Assembly: GCA_021776635.1 (NCBI GenBank)
Contig: JAJFFN010000009.1
Location: 62,001-126,000, forward strand
Reading direction: 5' to 3'
From: Robiginitomaculum sp.
GTDB taxonomy: Bacteria > Pseudomonadota > Alphaproteobacteria > Caulobacterales > Maricaulaceae
Length of the DNA stretch: 64,000 nt
Positions 8,465-17,708 of the stretch are shown in pieces. The position numbers were made by a program, and so were the translations under genes. Position 1 is the first letter of the stretch. Each line of letters opens with the position of its first letter. Below the pieces are notes generated by a model. That model saw only the letters and a program-made list of their open reading frames with translations. It was not told the DNA's origin and did no database searches.

Positions 8465-10303
8465 TTACCAACCACAATTGCGGTCTTTATTTTGCTCCTT
8501 CAAATAGGTGTGCAAAGGTGCAAAATATTCAATGATAGCCGAGCCGTCCATATTGTGCGTACCTGTAAAGGCATTCAAAGCTTCGGGCCAAGGTTTCGAA
8601 GAACCCATACGCATCATATCGTCAAAACGTTTGCCGACTTCTTTGTTGCCGTAGACGGAACAACGATGAAGTGGCCCTGTATTTTCTGCAATATCGCAAG
8701 CAGCCTTGTGGAACTGGAATTGTAAAATATGGGCAAGGAAATAACGCATATATGGCGTATTGCCAGGAATGTGGAATTTTGCGCCAGGATCGAATGCGTC
8801 CCCCGGGCGTTCTGATGGAGGGCGTACACCTTGGTAATGCTCGCGCAATTCCCACCAGCCGGTATTATATTCAGAAGGGGTATATTCGCCGTTAAATACA
8901 TTCCAACGCCATTTATCGATCATGATTCCAAAAGGTAAAAATGCTACTTTGTCCAAAGCTTGTTGCATGAGCAGATTTATATCAGCGGATGCATCTGGTA
9001 CGTCTGAGGCATCCAGCAAGCCAATTTTAACTAAATAATCTGGTGTAATTGACAAAGCGATCATATCGCCAATGGCTTCGTGGAAACCGTCATTCGCACC
9101 ATCTTTGTAATATACAGGCTGATTTTTATAGGCGCGTTGGTAAAAATTATGACCAAGTTCATGGTGGATAGTTTTGAAATCTTCACCGGTTTTTTCGATA
9201 CACATTTTAATGCGAATATCGTCTTTGTCATCAATATCCCAGGCTGAAGCATGGCAGACGACATCACGACTTAAGGGTTTGGTAAATAAAGAGCGTTCCC
9301 AGAACGTCCCAGGGAGTGGGTCAAAACCAAGGCTGGTGAAAAAGTTTTCACCGACTTTGACCATTTGGGTTTCATCGTATTTTGCTTCTTCCAACAAGGT
9401 TGTAATGTCTATGGTTGGCGTGTCACTTTCAGGTTTGACCATGTCATAAACATTGCCCCAGCTTTGTGCCCACATATTGCCAAGAAGATCGGCCCGAATT
9501 GGTTGGTCAAGCGGTACAATTTCGTTGCCGTATTGATCGTTTAATTTAGCCCGAACATGACAGTGTAAATCGTCATACAGTGGTTTTACCTGTGACCAAA
9601 GACGGTCTGCTTCTTTGGTAAAATCATCAGCAGGCATGTCGTATCCCGCTTTCCACAATACTCCCGTATCTGCATAGCCTAGCTCTTTCGAACCTTCATT
9701 GACGATTTCGACCATCCTTGCATAATCTTTTTGCATAGGTGGAGCAATTGTACGCCATCCTTCCCAAACCGTTTTTAATTCTTCAGGATCACGAGAGTTT
9801 GCAATGATTTTTGAAAGCTCGCCAAGTTGAAGTTCCTCACCTTTATAGTTAAAACTACCTTGGCCATAAGCGGCGTTTAGTTCTGTCATGATAGTTGCAA
9901 GCTCAGCTGCTGCGCCTGGTTTATCAGGGGCTGGGAAATTGCTACCGCGTTTTAAACCGTCCAATTTACGTGCCATGTCCGCTGGTAATGTTAATTCATT
10001 GAACTGTTTAGCTTCATTGGCAAGTCGTGTTGACAACAAGCCAAACTCTTCACCAACTTTAGCAGATAGCCAATTTGTGTCTTCAGTAATAAAGTTTGAA
10101 TTGATCCATTCAATTTTGGAGCCGCGCAGAGCAAGCTCAACGATTTCCGCCTCGGATTTTTCCAAAAAATCCTTTGCCTGTTCCACTGTTGGTACAGAAG
10201 CTACGACGTCTGTTTGGGCTGGTGCGACGGATTGCGTTGCCGGTTGGCATGCCGCTGTCATCAATGCAGATCCGGCTACAGCTAGGTATAAGAATTTTTT
10301 CAT
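8465..10303 (-). CDS. M2 family metallopeptidase (ACE-like dipeptidyl carboxypeptidase), lipoprotein
   Basis: A 612-residue zinc peptidase related to angiotensin-converting enzyme, which removes dipeptides from peptide C-termini. The zinc site is complete: His381-Glu382-x-x-His385 in HELGH and the third ligand Glu409 in GFHEAIGD, the exact ACE spacing. The N-terminus is a lipoprotein signal with a lipobox ending at the Cys of MTAAC, so it is probably anchored in the envelope. The length matches single-domain bacterial M2 enzymes. A GAGG site lies 7 bases before the ATG, and an intrinsic terminator follows the stop. It probably serves peptide scavenging, which fits a proteolytic marine lifestyle. 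Confidence 0.92.
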   Translation of the reverse strand: MKKFLYLAVAGSALMTAACQPATQSVAPAQTDVVASVPTVEQAKDFLEKSEAEIVELALRGSKIEWINSNFITEDTNWLSAKVGEEFGLLSTRLANEAKQFNELTLPADMARKLDGLKRGSNFPAPDKPGAAAELATIMTELNAAYGQGSFNYKGEELQLGELSKIIANSRDPEELKTVWEGWRTIAPPMQKDYARMVEIVNEGSKELGYADTGVLWKAGYDMPADDFTKEADRLWSQVKPLYDDLHCHVRAKLNDQYGNEIVPLDQPIRADLLGNMWAQSWGNVYDMVKPESDTPTIDITTLLEEAKYDETQMVKVGENFFTSLGFDPLPGTFWERSLFTKPLSRDVVCHASAWDIDDKDDIRIKMCIEKTGEDFKTIHHELGHNFYQRAYKNQPVYYKDGANDGFHEAIGDMIALSITPDYLVKIGLLDASDVPDASADINLLMQQALDKVAFLPFGIMIDKWRWNVFNGEYTPSEYNTGWWELREHYQGVRPPSERPGDAFDPGAKFHIPGNTPYMRYFLAHILQFQFHKAACDIAENTGPLHRCSVYGNKEVGKRFDDMMRMGSSKPWPEALNAFTGTHNMDGSAIIEYFAPLHTYLKEQNKDRNCGW

Positions 10304-10433
10304 TTGGTATCCTCTTTAAAATGTGACAAAACGGCGCTTTATTATTTACAAGACTATTGGTAAGGAACTGGCAGTAAACGTCAAGGGTCATCCAGACAAT
10401 AAAGAGATTTAGACGCAGTGTAGAAAGCGAATT

Positions 10434-11498
10434 GTGACAGAACGTTACGGTATAATTTTGGTTAACCTTGGGTCGCCTTCTGCGCCGACGCCGAAAGCAT
10501 TGCGTAAATATCTTGCGCAGTTTTTATCAGACAGGCGGGTCATCGAATTACACCCTATGTTGTGGCGACCTATTTTACATGGTGTTATATTGCGCACACG
10601 CCCTGCAAAATCCGCAAAAGCTTATCAAAAAATATGGCGCCGCGATGCGCAGGGTAACTTTATATCAGATGCACCATTAATTGAAATTTCAAGGGCACAG
10701 GCTGCAAAACTGCAAAACGCTTTGCCCCAGAACATTTATGTTGAACCAGCCATGCGCTACGGCCAACCTTCTATTAAGCATGCTCTTGACGCATTGGAGG
10801 CAAAGGGGTGCAAGAAAATTGGCGTCTTACCGATGTACCCACAATATGCCGGCGCAACTGTCGCAACTGTTTATGATGAATTGTCGCGGGTAATATCCAA
10901 GCGAGCAAATGTACCGAGCATAAGATTTTTGCGCGATTACCATGATAACCCAAAGTATATTTCTGCAGTTTGTCACAGTTTCAGGCAACATTTAACGGGA
11001 CTTGATTGGAAGCCAGACCATATTTTGTTTTCGTTTCACGGGCTCCCAATTAGCAATATTGAGAAAGGTGACACCTACGCAGAGGAATGTCGGAAAAGCT
11101 ATGAACTTATGTGCACTGAATTATCCGATGTGAAAATTGATAAACAAATTACATTTCAATCGCGCTTTGGGCCAAAAGAATGGCTAAAGCCTTACACTTT
11201 AGATACACTTAAACAATTAGCAGCACGCAAAAAACATAAAGTGCTTGTCATTACGCCCGGTTTTTCGACAGATAGTCTTGAAACTCTAGAAGAGCTTTCT
11301 ATTCATGCCAAAAAAGAATTTATAGATGCAGGCGGTGAGGAATTATCCTTAGTACCATGCCTGAATGCTCAAGATGTACATATTGATGCGTTGACACATT
11401 TAACAAAACAACATTTGTTAAGTGGGTGGCAAAAGACTGAAAATACCGAAGAGAAAATCAGGGTTATATTTCACACGAATTCGCAGAGCAGCTTGTAA
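10434..11498 (+). CDS. hemH: Ferrochelatase
   Basis: A 354-residue ferrochelatase, which inserts ferrous iron into protoporphyrin IX in the last step of haem synthesis. It has the N-terminal NLGSPSAPT motif, the catalytic histidine His202 in SFHGLP and a metal-path glutamate near residue 283 in the SLETLEE segment. The start is a GTG at 10434; no ATG lies in a suitable place. It stands alone, divergent from the M2 peptidase, with 130 bases between them. I see no convincing iron-responsive operator in that gap. Confidence 0.95.
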   Translation: MTERYGIILVNLGSPSAPTPKALRKYLAQFLSDRRVIELHPMLWRPILHGVILRTRPAKSAKAYQKIWRRDAQGNFISDAPLIEISRAQAAKLQNALPQNIYVEPAMRYGQPSIKHALDALEAKGCKKIGVLPMYPQYAGATVATVYDELSRVISKRANVPSIRFLRDYHDNPKYISAVCHSFRQHLTGLDWKPDHILFSFHGLPISNIEKGDTYAEECRKSYELMCTELSDVKIDKQITFQSRFGPKEWLKPYTLDTLKQLAARKKHKVLVITPGFSTDSLETLEELSIHAKKEFIDAGGEELSLVPCLNAQDVHIDALTHLTKQHLLSGWQKTENTEEKIRVIFHTNSQSSL

Positions 11499-11548
11499 GC
11501 CGTTATTAATGAAATAAAGAAAACTCCACAAAAACTCACCCACACAGT

Positions 11549-11608
11549 GGCGGATTGTCCGGTTGTTGTGGGGCAACTTTTCAATCCGCCTGTCATACCA
11601 AAGGTATA
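11549..11608. repeat. Inverted repeats downstream of hemH
   Basis: GGCGGATTG (11549-11557) is repeated inverted as CAATCCGCC (11582-11590), enclosing a smaller GTTG/CAAC stem. A second short hairpin, ATACC-AAA-GGTAT, follows at 11595-11607. There is no T-run, so this is not a standard intrinsic terminator. It may be a dispersed intergenic element or a Rho-type transcript end. Confidence 0.5.
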
Positions 11609-11694
11609 ACAATACCTGTATGTACTAAAACTGTACTCTTGTAGAGTAAAATCTGGATGCTAAGGCAAAAATATTTTAGTGTAGGGCTGTTACA

Positions 11695-12147
11695 TCATGT
11701 CTGTATGTTATCTTTAGTTGCTAATTCTCGTGCTTCGCGAATAAGTTTATTTATTATTGCATCTAAAGTGTGCTTTTGCTCAGTCGTAAGTGTATTCAAA
11801 AGCTGTGATTCGTAACTTTGAGCGATGGGAATCACTTCTCTGTAAATTTTCTGACCCGTTTTTGTTAAGCTTAACATCTGATTGCGGGCATCTGCACCTG
11901 GTAAGCTTTTTATGAGAAATCGATTTTTCAAAGCTTTCAAGGCGCGTGATATCGTCATCTTGTCGAGAAGGGTAAGAGTGCCTATTTCTTTTGCCGTTAT
12001 TGGTTGATGTGTGTGTACTATGACCAAGCATCGCCATTGATTGATGGTTAAACCAAATTTGCTTTCGTATTCTTTGGCTATCAATCCAGAGATTGTCTGG
12101 GATAAAATAGATAATCGGTAGGGCAGGAATGCATCGAGATCAAACAT
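11695..12147 (-). CDS. MarR family transcriptional regulator
   Basis: A 150-residue winged-helix repressor of the MarR family, normally a dimer that leaves its operator when it binds a small aromatic ligand. The winged-helix region is visible at about residues 45-105 (TAKEIGTLTLLDKMTISRALKAL followed by the wing). The start at 12147 is chosen because the upstream in-frame ATG at 12183 lies inside the 28-bp palindrome that is the likely operator; an AAAGA precedes the chosen start. It is divergent from hppD, so its likely role is to control tyrosine/phenylalanine breakdown, possibly with an intermediate as ligand (inference). Confidence 0.88.
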   Translation of the reverse strand: MFDLDAFLPYRLSILSQTISGLIAKEYESKFGLTINQWRCLVIVHTHQPITAKEIGTLTLLDKMTISRALKALKNRFLIKSLPGADARNQMLSLTKTGQKIYREVIPIAQSYESQLLNTLTTEQKHTLDAIINKLIREARELATKDNIQT

Positions 12148-12169
12148 ATTTTTTCTTTCATTATGACTT

Positions 12170-12197
12170 GCTATTAGTAACATATGTTACTAATAGC
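12170..12197. promoter_or_regulatory. 28-bp perfect palindrome, likely MarR operator
   Basis: A perfect 28-bp palindrome with half-site GCTATTAGTAACAT, centred at 12183/12184 between the divergent MarR gene and hppD. MarR dimers bind palindromes of about 16-20 bp in such divergent gaps, so this is the obvious operator for both genes. It ends 26 bases before the hppD start and 23 bases before the MarR start. Confidence 0.75.
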
Positions 12198-12223
12198 TCA
12201 ACAAAAGAATAATGGAGAATAAA

Positions 12224-13291
12224 ATGACTGATCTTTTTGAAAATCCTTTGGGCACTGACGGTTTTGAATTTGTGGAATATGCCACAACTGAGCCCGAAAA
12301 AATGATGCAATTATTTGAAGGCATGGGATTTGCCAAAGTTGCTCATCACCGTTCAAAAGATATAGTTTTGATGAAACAGGGCGATATTCATTTTATTATC
12401 AATTCTGAACCAGAAAGCTTTGCACAAAACTTTGCCCGCAAGCATGGTTCGAGCGCCTGCGCTATGGCTTTTCGCGTAAAAGATGCAGCCTTTGCATATA
12501 GCAAAGCTTTGGAACAGGGTGCTGTGTCTTGTCCGCCCACTGCAAACCCGATGGAGCTCAATATACCGGCCATAGAAGGTATCGGGGGAAGCCGTCTGTA
12601 TTTTGTAGACCGTTACGGCGATGATACAATTTACGATGTAGACTTCAAATTTGTAGATGGTTGGCGAAAGCTCATGGCTGAAAAATCTACTGGGCTTACA
12701 TATCTAGATCACTTGACCCATAATGTGCACCGTGGGGAAATGGAAAAATGGGGGCGTTTCTATGAGGATATTTTTAATTTCCGCGAAATCCGTTATTTCG
12801 ACATTGAGGGCCAATTAACAGGCTTGATTTCGAAAGCCATGACCAGCCCGTGCGGGAAAATTCGTATCCCGATAAATGAAAGCCGAGATGATAAAAGTCA
12901 AATTGAAGAGTTTCTAAGTGAATATAATGGCGAGGGAATTCAACATGTTGCCTTGGGTTCTGATGATATTTTTTCAACAGTTGATACATTTATTAACAAC
13001 GAAATTCCATTACAGTCTACAATAGATACCTATTTTGACCTCATTGACGAACGTTTGCCTGGGCACGGCGAGTCTGTGGAGGCACTGCGCACACGTAATA
13101 TCTTGATTGATGGGGCGCCAACTGAGGGACAAGGATTGCTCTTGCAAATCTTTACAGAGAACTTAATCGGCCCGATATTTTTTGAACTCATACAGCGCAA
13201 AGGCAATGAAGGTTTCGGAGAAGGGAATTTTCAGGCTCTGTTTGAAAGTTTAGAGCAAGATCAAATCCGAAGAGGTGTTTTGGAAGCGTAG
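12224..13291 (+). CDS. hppD: 4-hydroxyphenylpyruvate dioxygenase
   Basis: A 355-residue non-haem iron dioxygenase that converts 4-hydroxyphenylpyruvate to homogentisate in tyrosine degradation. The three iron ligands can be placed: His163 (LDHLTHNV), His241 (IQHVAL) and Glu321 (FFELIQRKG), and the C-terminal GFGEGNFQALFES closes the active site. Length and two-domain layout are normal. The ATG at 12224 is preferred over that at 12212 because GGAG at 12214-12217 sits 6 bases before it. Homogentisate dioxygenase and fumarylacetoacetase genes are not next to it. The divergent MarR gene and palindrome suggest repression relieved by a pathway metabolite. Confidence 0.95.
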   Translation: MTDLFENPLGTDGFEFVEYATTEPEKMMQLFEGMGFAKVAHHRSKDIVLMKQGDIHFIINSEPESFAQNFARKHGSSACAMAFRVKDAAFAYSKALEQGAVSCPPTANPMELNIPAIEGIGGSRLYFVDRYGDDTIYDVDFKFVDGWRKLMAEKSTGLTYLDHLTHNVHRGEMEKWGRFYEDIFNFREIRYFDIEGQLTGLISKAMTSPCGKIRIPINESRDDKSQIEEFLSEYNGEGIQHVALGSDDIFSTVDTFINNEIPLQSTIDTYFDLIDERLPGHGESVEALRTRNILIDGAPTEGQGLLLQIFTENLIGPIFFELIQRKGNEGFGEGNFQALFESLEQDQIRRGVLEA

Positions 13292-13393
13292 TAATTTATT
13301 TAGGCGCGAGATTTCATATAAGAATGGGATTTCATTAAGTCATGGTATTTCAATGGCAAATCTATTGCGTATCTAATAATGCGGGCGTAGCAT

Positions 13394-15613
13394 ATGGCTA
13401 TGAATGCAAGTGCACATATTAGCCTGGGTAAGAAAGCTGATTTTCTCGATAAATCAGAGCTTATAGCAAAGATAAAAAGCTATAACCCTTCTGTTTTGGA
13501 GGATTTAATATCACGTGCCTATGATATGTGTGTCTGGGCGCACCGAAATCAAAAACGTCATTCTGGTGAACCCTATTTTGGCCACCCTGTTGCTGTTGCT
13601 GGAATTCTTGCAAATTTGCGTATGGATACGCGCTCTATCTGTACGGCGCTTATGCATGATGTTATTGAAGATACAGAAGTTTCAGAAGAGGACATGAGGA
13701 CCGAGTTCGGTAATGAAATCACAGACCTTGTCGTAGGTGTAACAAAATTAGGGCAATTGGAACTCTCCAGTACAGAATTATCCCGAGAAGGGCAGCAAGC
13801 TGAAAACTTTCAAAAATTCGTTCTGGCAATGAGCAAAGATGTTCGCGTCTTGATAGTAAAATTGTGCGACCGTCTACACAATATGCGAACCTTGGAGCAT
13901 CATCCTAAACAAGCTTCAAAAGAACGAATTGCCCGCGAAACCATGGAGATATATGCGCCGCTTGCCCGTAAGATTGGCGTGGAGCGTATTTGTGCCGAGC
14001 TAGAAGATTTAGCCTTTAAATATATAAATCCATCCGCATTTGAGGGTATAGAAACGCGCTTGAAAGCATGGCGTGAAAGTCAAGAAAGTGCAATTTCACA
14101 TTTGTCGATTATGCTGCGCGATCTACTATCAGAGAACAAAAAATCGGCGCGGGTTTTTGGCCGCGAAAAACGACCATATGCTATTTGGCGAAAGTTACAA
14201 CGCCAAGGCATAAGCTTTGAAGATGTTGCCGATATTTACGCTTTTCGTGTAATCGTTGATAAGGTCGAGGATTGTTATGAAGTGTTGGGTCATTTGCACA
14301 TGAATTTGCGCTGCGTACCGGCGCGGTTTCGTGATTTTATCTCTGTTCCAAAACCCAATGGATATCAAAGTGTCCATACAACTATTCTGGGTCCAGATAA
14401 TCAGCGGGTAGAAATACAGATTCGTACCGAAGCTATGAATGATTTGGCTGAGCGTGGTATCGCAGCCCATTGGAGTTATAAAGACAATAGCTATGAATAT
14501 GATAGCTCAACTTCCGGCGAATATGATCCTTTAAACCGGATACGGCAATTGGTTGAAATGATGGAGCACGGAGGGGATGCGGATGAATTTCTTGAATATG
14601 CAAAAATGGAAATGTTTGCAGATCAGGTCTTTACTTTTACACCCAAAGGCGAGTTAATTGCGCTGCCCCAAGGGGCGACACCGCTCGACTTTGCTTATGC
14701 CGTACATACTAAAGTTGGCGATACATGTATTGGTGCGGCCATTAACCGACAAGAAAAACCTCTGCGTACGCGGCTTAATAACGGGGATGTCGTTAAGATC
14801 ATTAGAGGTGGGACACCAGAGCCAAACCAAGGTTGGGAAAGCATGGTTGTAACAGGAAAAGCCCGTTCAGCTTTAAGGCGCTTAACCCGTAAGGGGGAGA
14901 GTGAGGAGCACCGCCAAATTGGATTCATGTTGGCGGACCATGCCTTTGCACGAGAGGACAAAATATTTAGCGAAAGTGCTCTGAGCGATGCTTTGACGCG
15001 TTTGCAATATACGAGTGTCGATGAATTATATATAGCACTTGGCCACGGTAAATTATCCATAAGCGAATTTATGAACGGTGTGTTTCCCGGACGCAGTGAA
15101 CATGTGCCTGCCGGCGATGTTGTGAATAGGGGTTTAATTGATAGCAATACCGCAAAACTCTATGTCAAAGGCGACGGTCTTAGCGAAGGCAAGGGCTTGC
15201 ATATTGGCGAATGTTGCTTCCCTATACCTGGCGACCGCATTGTCGGTATTTTGACGCCGGAGAAAGGCATTATCATTCACACAATTGATTGTGATCTCTT
15301 GGCGACACTCGAAGATCAGCCTGAGCTGTGGATAGATTTAGCTTGGCGAAAATCAGCTGAAAAAACGGCTTCCGTTGGTCAGGTGACGGCCACTTTGGAA
15401 CATGTACCTGGCGCATTGTCGGCGGTAACAGGAATTATTGGTGAAGCAGGTGGTAATGTGACGAATATCAAGACGCTTAAACGTTCGCCGTCTTTCTTTG
15501 ATATGGTCATGGATATTGAAGTGGCGGATACCCGCCATCTTTCACAAATTGTTGCAGCCATGCACGCGAGCGCTTATGTGGTTTCTGTGCGTAGAGCCAG
15601 AGCAGACGTGTAA
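13394..15613 (+). CDS. rsh: Bifunctional (p)ppGpp synthetase/hydrolase (RelA/SpoT homologue)
   Basis: A 739-residue long RSH protein that makes and degrades the alarmone (p)ppGpp. From the N-terminus: an HD hydrolase domain with intact His88-Asp89 (MHDVIEDT), a synthetase domain (DIYAFRVIV and [12 protein letters not shown]), a TGS domain starting at [26 protein letters not shown], and a C-terminal ACT domain. Both catalytic centres look intact, so it is probably bifunctional, the single-copy form usual in alphaproteobacteria. rpoZ, often found just upstream of this gene, is not present. The region before the ATG has only a weak ribosome binding site, so the start could also be the ATG at 13400. 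Confidence 0.94.
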   Translation: MAMNASAHISLGKKADFLDKSELIAKIKSYNPSVLEDLISRAYDMCVWAHRNQKRHSGEPYFGHPVAVAGILANLRMDTRSICTALMHDVIEDTEVSEEDMRTEFGNEITDLVVGVTKLGQLELSSTELSREGQQAENFQKFVLAMSKDVRVLIVKLCDRLHNMRTLEHHPKQASKERIARETMEIYAPLARKIGVERICAELEDLAFKYINPSAFEGIETRLKAWRESQESAISHLSIMLRDLLSENKKSARVFGREKRPYAIWRKLQRQGISFEDVADIYAFRVIVDKVEDCYEVLGHLHMNLRCVPARFRDFISVPKPNGYQSVHTTILGPDNQRVEIQIRTEAMNDLAERGIAAHWSYKDNSYEYDSSTSGEYDPLNRIRQLVEMMEHGGDADEFLEYAKMEMFADQVFTFTPKGELIALPQGATPLDFAYAVHTKVGDTCIGAAINRQEKPLRTRLNNGDVVKIIRGGTPEPNQGWESMVVTGKARSALRRLTRKGESEEHRQIGFMLADHAFAREDKIFSESALSDALTRLQYTSVDELYIALGHGKLSISEFMNGVFPGRSEHVPAGDVVNRGLIDSNTAKLYVKGDGLSEGKGLHIGECCFPIPGDRIVGILTPEKGIIIHTIDCDLLATLEDQPELWIDLAWRKSAEKTASVGQVTATLEHVPGALSAVTGIIGEAGGNVTNIKTLKRSPSFFDMVMDIEVADTRHLSQIVAAMHASAYVVSVRRARADV

Positions 15614-15660
15614 AGTGCAGACGTATAAAGAACAAATGTAAGATTAGGGTACAGGTAGAT

Positions 15661-16245
15661 ATGCGAACAGATGACGTTTTAGAGGTGTTTAAGCAAGCGG
15701 GTGCATTGCTAGAAGGACATTTTATTTTATCCAGTGGACGGCGTAGTCCAGTTTTTTTACAAAAAGCATTTGTGTTTAAGAACCCTGTCTTAACAGCGAA
15801 ATTGTGTGCGGCATTGGCTGAGAAAATCAATAATACACTAGAAGTTATGCCTGATATGATTGTGGCCCCCGCTATGGGCGGCGTAATACCGGGATATGAA
15901 ATGGCGAGACAACTTGAACTGGAATCAATTTTTGTCGAGCGTGAAAACGGGGAGTTTACCTTAAGGCGCGGTTTTACACTGGAATCTGGTCAAAAAGTAT
16001 TGATGATAGAAGATATTATCTCGACGGGTCTAAGCTCGCGCGAGTGTATCGAGGCGATTAATGCTACAGGTGCGCAGGTCATAGCGGGTGCGTGTTTGTT
16101 TGATCGTTCGGGCGGCACAGCAGATATAGGTGTGCCGCTCATTAGCCTGGCATCACGTGTTTTTCCGTCTTATGACAAAGAAGAACTTCCGCCAGAATTG
16201 GCTTCTATACCCGCTATCAAGCCTGGAAGTCGGGGACTAAAATAG
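15661..16245 (+). CDS. pyrE: Orotate phosphoribosyltransferase
   Basis: A 194-residue type I phosphoribosyltransferase that joins orotate to PRPP to form OMP in pyrimidine synthesis. The PRPP-binding motif [14 protein letters not shown] lies at about residues 115-128, and the N-terminal [12 protein letters not shown] orotate-site motif is present. The length matches the short bacterial PyrE group. It follows rsh by 47 bases and its stop codon shares one base with the pdxJ GTG start, so the two are translated as a coupled pair. Confidence 0.95.
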   Translation: MRTDDVLEVFKQAGALLEGHFILSSGRRSPVFLQKAFVFKNPVLTAKLCAALAEKINNTLEVMPDMIVAPAMGGVIPGYEMARQLELESIFVERENGEFTLRRGFTLESGQKVLMIEDIISTGLSSRECIEAINATGAQVIAGACLFDRSGGTADIGVPLISLASRVFPSYDKEELPPELASIPAIKPGSRGLK

Positions 16246-17012
16246 TGCACTTTGAGCAAATTTTGCCCAGATTGGGTGTCAATATCGACCATGTTGCGAC
16301 CTTACGTAATGCGCGTGGTGATATACACCCAGACCCCGTTGATGCGGCTCGGCTTGCAATAGAAGCGGGCGCAGACGGCATCACGGCGCATTTGCGCGAA
16401 GACCGTCGCCATATCAATGATAATGATATTGCGCGTTTGCAGGCATTATGTTTGGAAATGGGTAAACCCTTAAATTTTGAATTGGCTGCAGTAGACGATA
16501 TAGTAGGTATTGCTATGGCAACTAAGCCTCATGCTGTTTGCCTCGTGCCTGAAAAACGGACTGAACGCACCACAGAAGGCGGATTAGACGCAGCTGGGCT
16601 ACACAATCAAATCACGCCTATCGCAAGGGCGTTAGCGGATAATGGAAGCAGGGTGTCTATGTTCATCGAAGCCGTTCCGCACCAAATTACAGCTAGTAAA
16701 TCCTGCGGGGCGCAAGTGGTAGAATTTCACACTGGTGCCTATGCCCATGCACTAGATATGGACGAAACGGACAAAGCGGAAGAGCTATTAAAGGCCATGC
16801 AAGCAGGTGCTAGGCAGGCATATGAATTAGGGCTAGAAGTTCACTTCGGTCATGGATTGACGTTTGAAAATGTCACAAAAATTGCCGCAATCCCAGAAGT
16901 AAGGGAGCTTAATATAGGCCATTTCATTATAGGTGAGGCTATATCTATGGGTCTAAAACCAGCTATTATAGAAATGCGCAGATTGATTGCTGCGGCACGG
17001 GAAATTAAGTAG
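16245..17012 (+). CDS. pdxJ: Pyridoxine 5'-phosphate synthase
   Basis: A 255-residue TIM-barrel enzyme that condenses 1-deoxyxylulose 5-phosphate with 3-amino-2-oxopropyl phosphate to make pyridoxine 5'-phosphate. The N-terminal LGVNIDHVATLRNARG and the HLREDRRHI motif are diagnostic, and the late EVHFGHGLTFENV and ELNIGHFIIGEA phosphate-site motifs are present. It starts with GTG at 16245, overlapping the pyrE stop by one base. The pdxJ-acpS order is widely conserved in proteobacteria; here a 225-base gap with palindromes separates them. Confidence 0.95.
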   Translation: MHFEQILPRLGVNIDHVATLRNARGDIHPDPVDAARLAIEAGADGITAHLREDRRHINDNDIARLQALCLEMGKPLNFELAAVDDIVGIAMATKPHAVCLVPEKRTERTTEGGLDAAGLHNQITPIARALADNGSRVSMFIEAVPHQITASKSCGAQVVEFHTGAYAHALDMDETDKAEELLKAMQAGARQAYELGLEVHFGHGLTFENVTKIAAIPEVRELNIGHFIIGEAISMGLKPAIIEMRRLIAAAREIK

Positions 17013-17108
17013 TGGACTCATCACAGTATAAGTTGGATACGAAGTGCTTTTTGGAAAAGTCTGTGAGGTGACAATTAATGTTCAATAATTACCCCAATCT
17101 ATCCGCTC

Positions 17109-17168
17109 ATTCCCGCGCAGGCGGGAATCTATCTTGGATGTTTTACTGGTTACTCGCCTACGCGAGTA
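17109..17168. repeat. Pair of short palindromes between pdxJ and acpS
   Basis: ATTCCCGC-GCAG-GCGGGAAT (17109-17128) and TACTCGC-CTAC-GCGAGTA (17151-17168) are two perfect inverted repeats 22 bases apart. The first matches a REP-like palindrome that is common in the intergenic DNA of many proteobacteria. No T-run follows either, so they are better read as a dispersed palindromic element than as terminators. Confidence 0.6.
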
Positions 17169-17237
17169 TAAGCGGGGTTTGAGAGTGGTTGTTGATACGA
17201 TTGAGAAGGCAACAAATTTTGTTAGAGCCGCTGACCA

Positions 17238-17630
17238 ATGATTATAGGTGTTGGGACAGATATTTGCGACATTCGGCGTATTGACGAACTGCTCAATAAA
17301 TATGGTGAGCGGTTTCCCCATAAGGTCTTTACCGAAGGTGAGCGTAAACGTTCTGAGCACAGTTCGACCCGTGCGAGTTCTTATGCCAAGCGCTTTGCAG
17401 CCAAAGAAGCTGCAGCAAAAGCACTTGCAGGCACCCATACGGGGGCATTGTCATGGCATGATGTGGAGGTTATTAATCATCCTTCTGGCAAGCCGGAAAT
17501 TATTTTACATGGTGCGGCATTAAACCGTGTTACATCACAAATTGAGCCAGGACAAAAATGGAAAATTCATCTCAGCCTGACGGATGATTTTCCGTATGCA
17601 CAGGCTTTTGTAGTGGTAGAAATTTTATGA
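17238..17630 (+). CDS. acpS: Holo-[acyl-carrier-protein] synthase
   Basis: A 130-residue phosphopantetheinyl transferase that moves the 4'-phosphopantetheine arm from CoA to acyl carrier protein. The magnesium-binding motifs are clear: GVGTDICDIRRID at the N-terminus (Asp8) and RFAAKEAAAKAL near residue 58 (Glu). Its length is normal. In many alphaproteobacteria acpS is followed by lepB and rnc; here rnc follows directly after 78 bases. Confidence 0.94.
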   Translation: MIIGVGTDICDIRRIDELLNKYGERFPHKVFTEGERKRSEHSSTRASSYAKRFAAKEAAAKALAGTHTGALSWHDVEVINHPSGKPEIILHGAALNRVTSQIEPGQKWKIHLSLTDDFPYAQAFVVVEIL

Positions 17631-17708
17631 CCAAAATTAATAAAACACACAAAATATTACGCAAGAGTAGAGCGTTTTTCAGAGGGCTAATATAAAGGGG
17701 TAACATAG

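Noticed and set aside
12148..12183. Longer MarR reading frame starting at 12183
   Set aside because: Its ATG lies in the centre of the 28-bp palindrome; the next ATG at 12147 gives a normal-length MarR protein.
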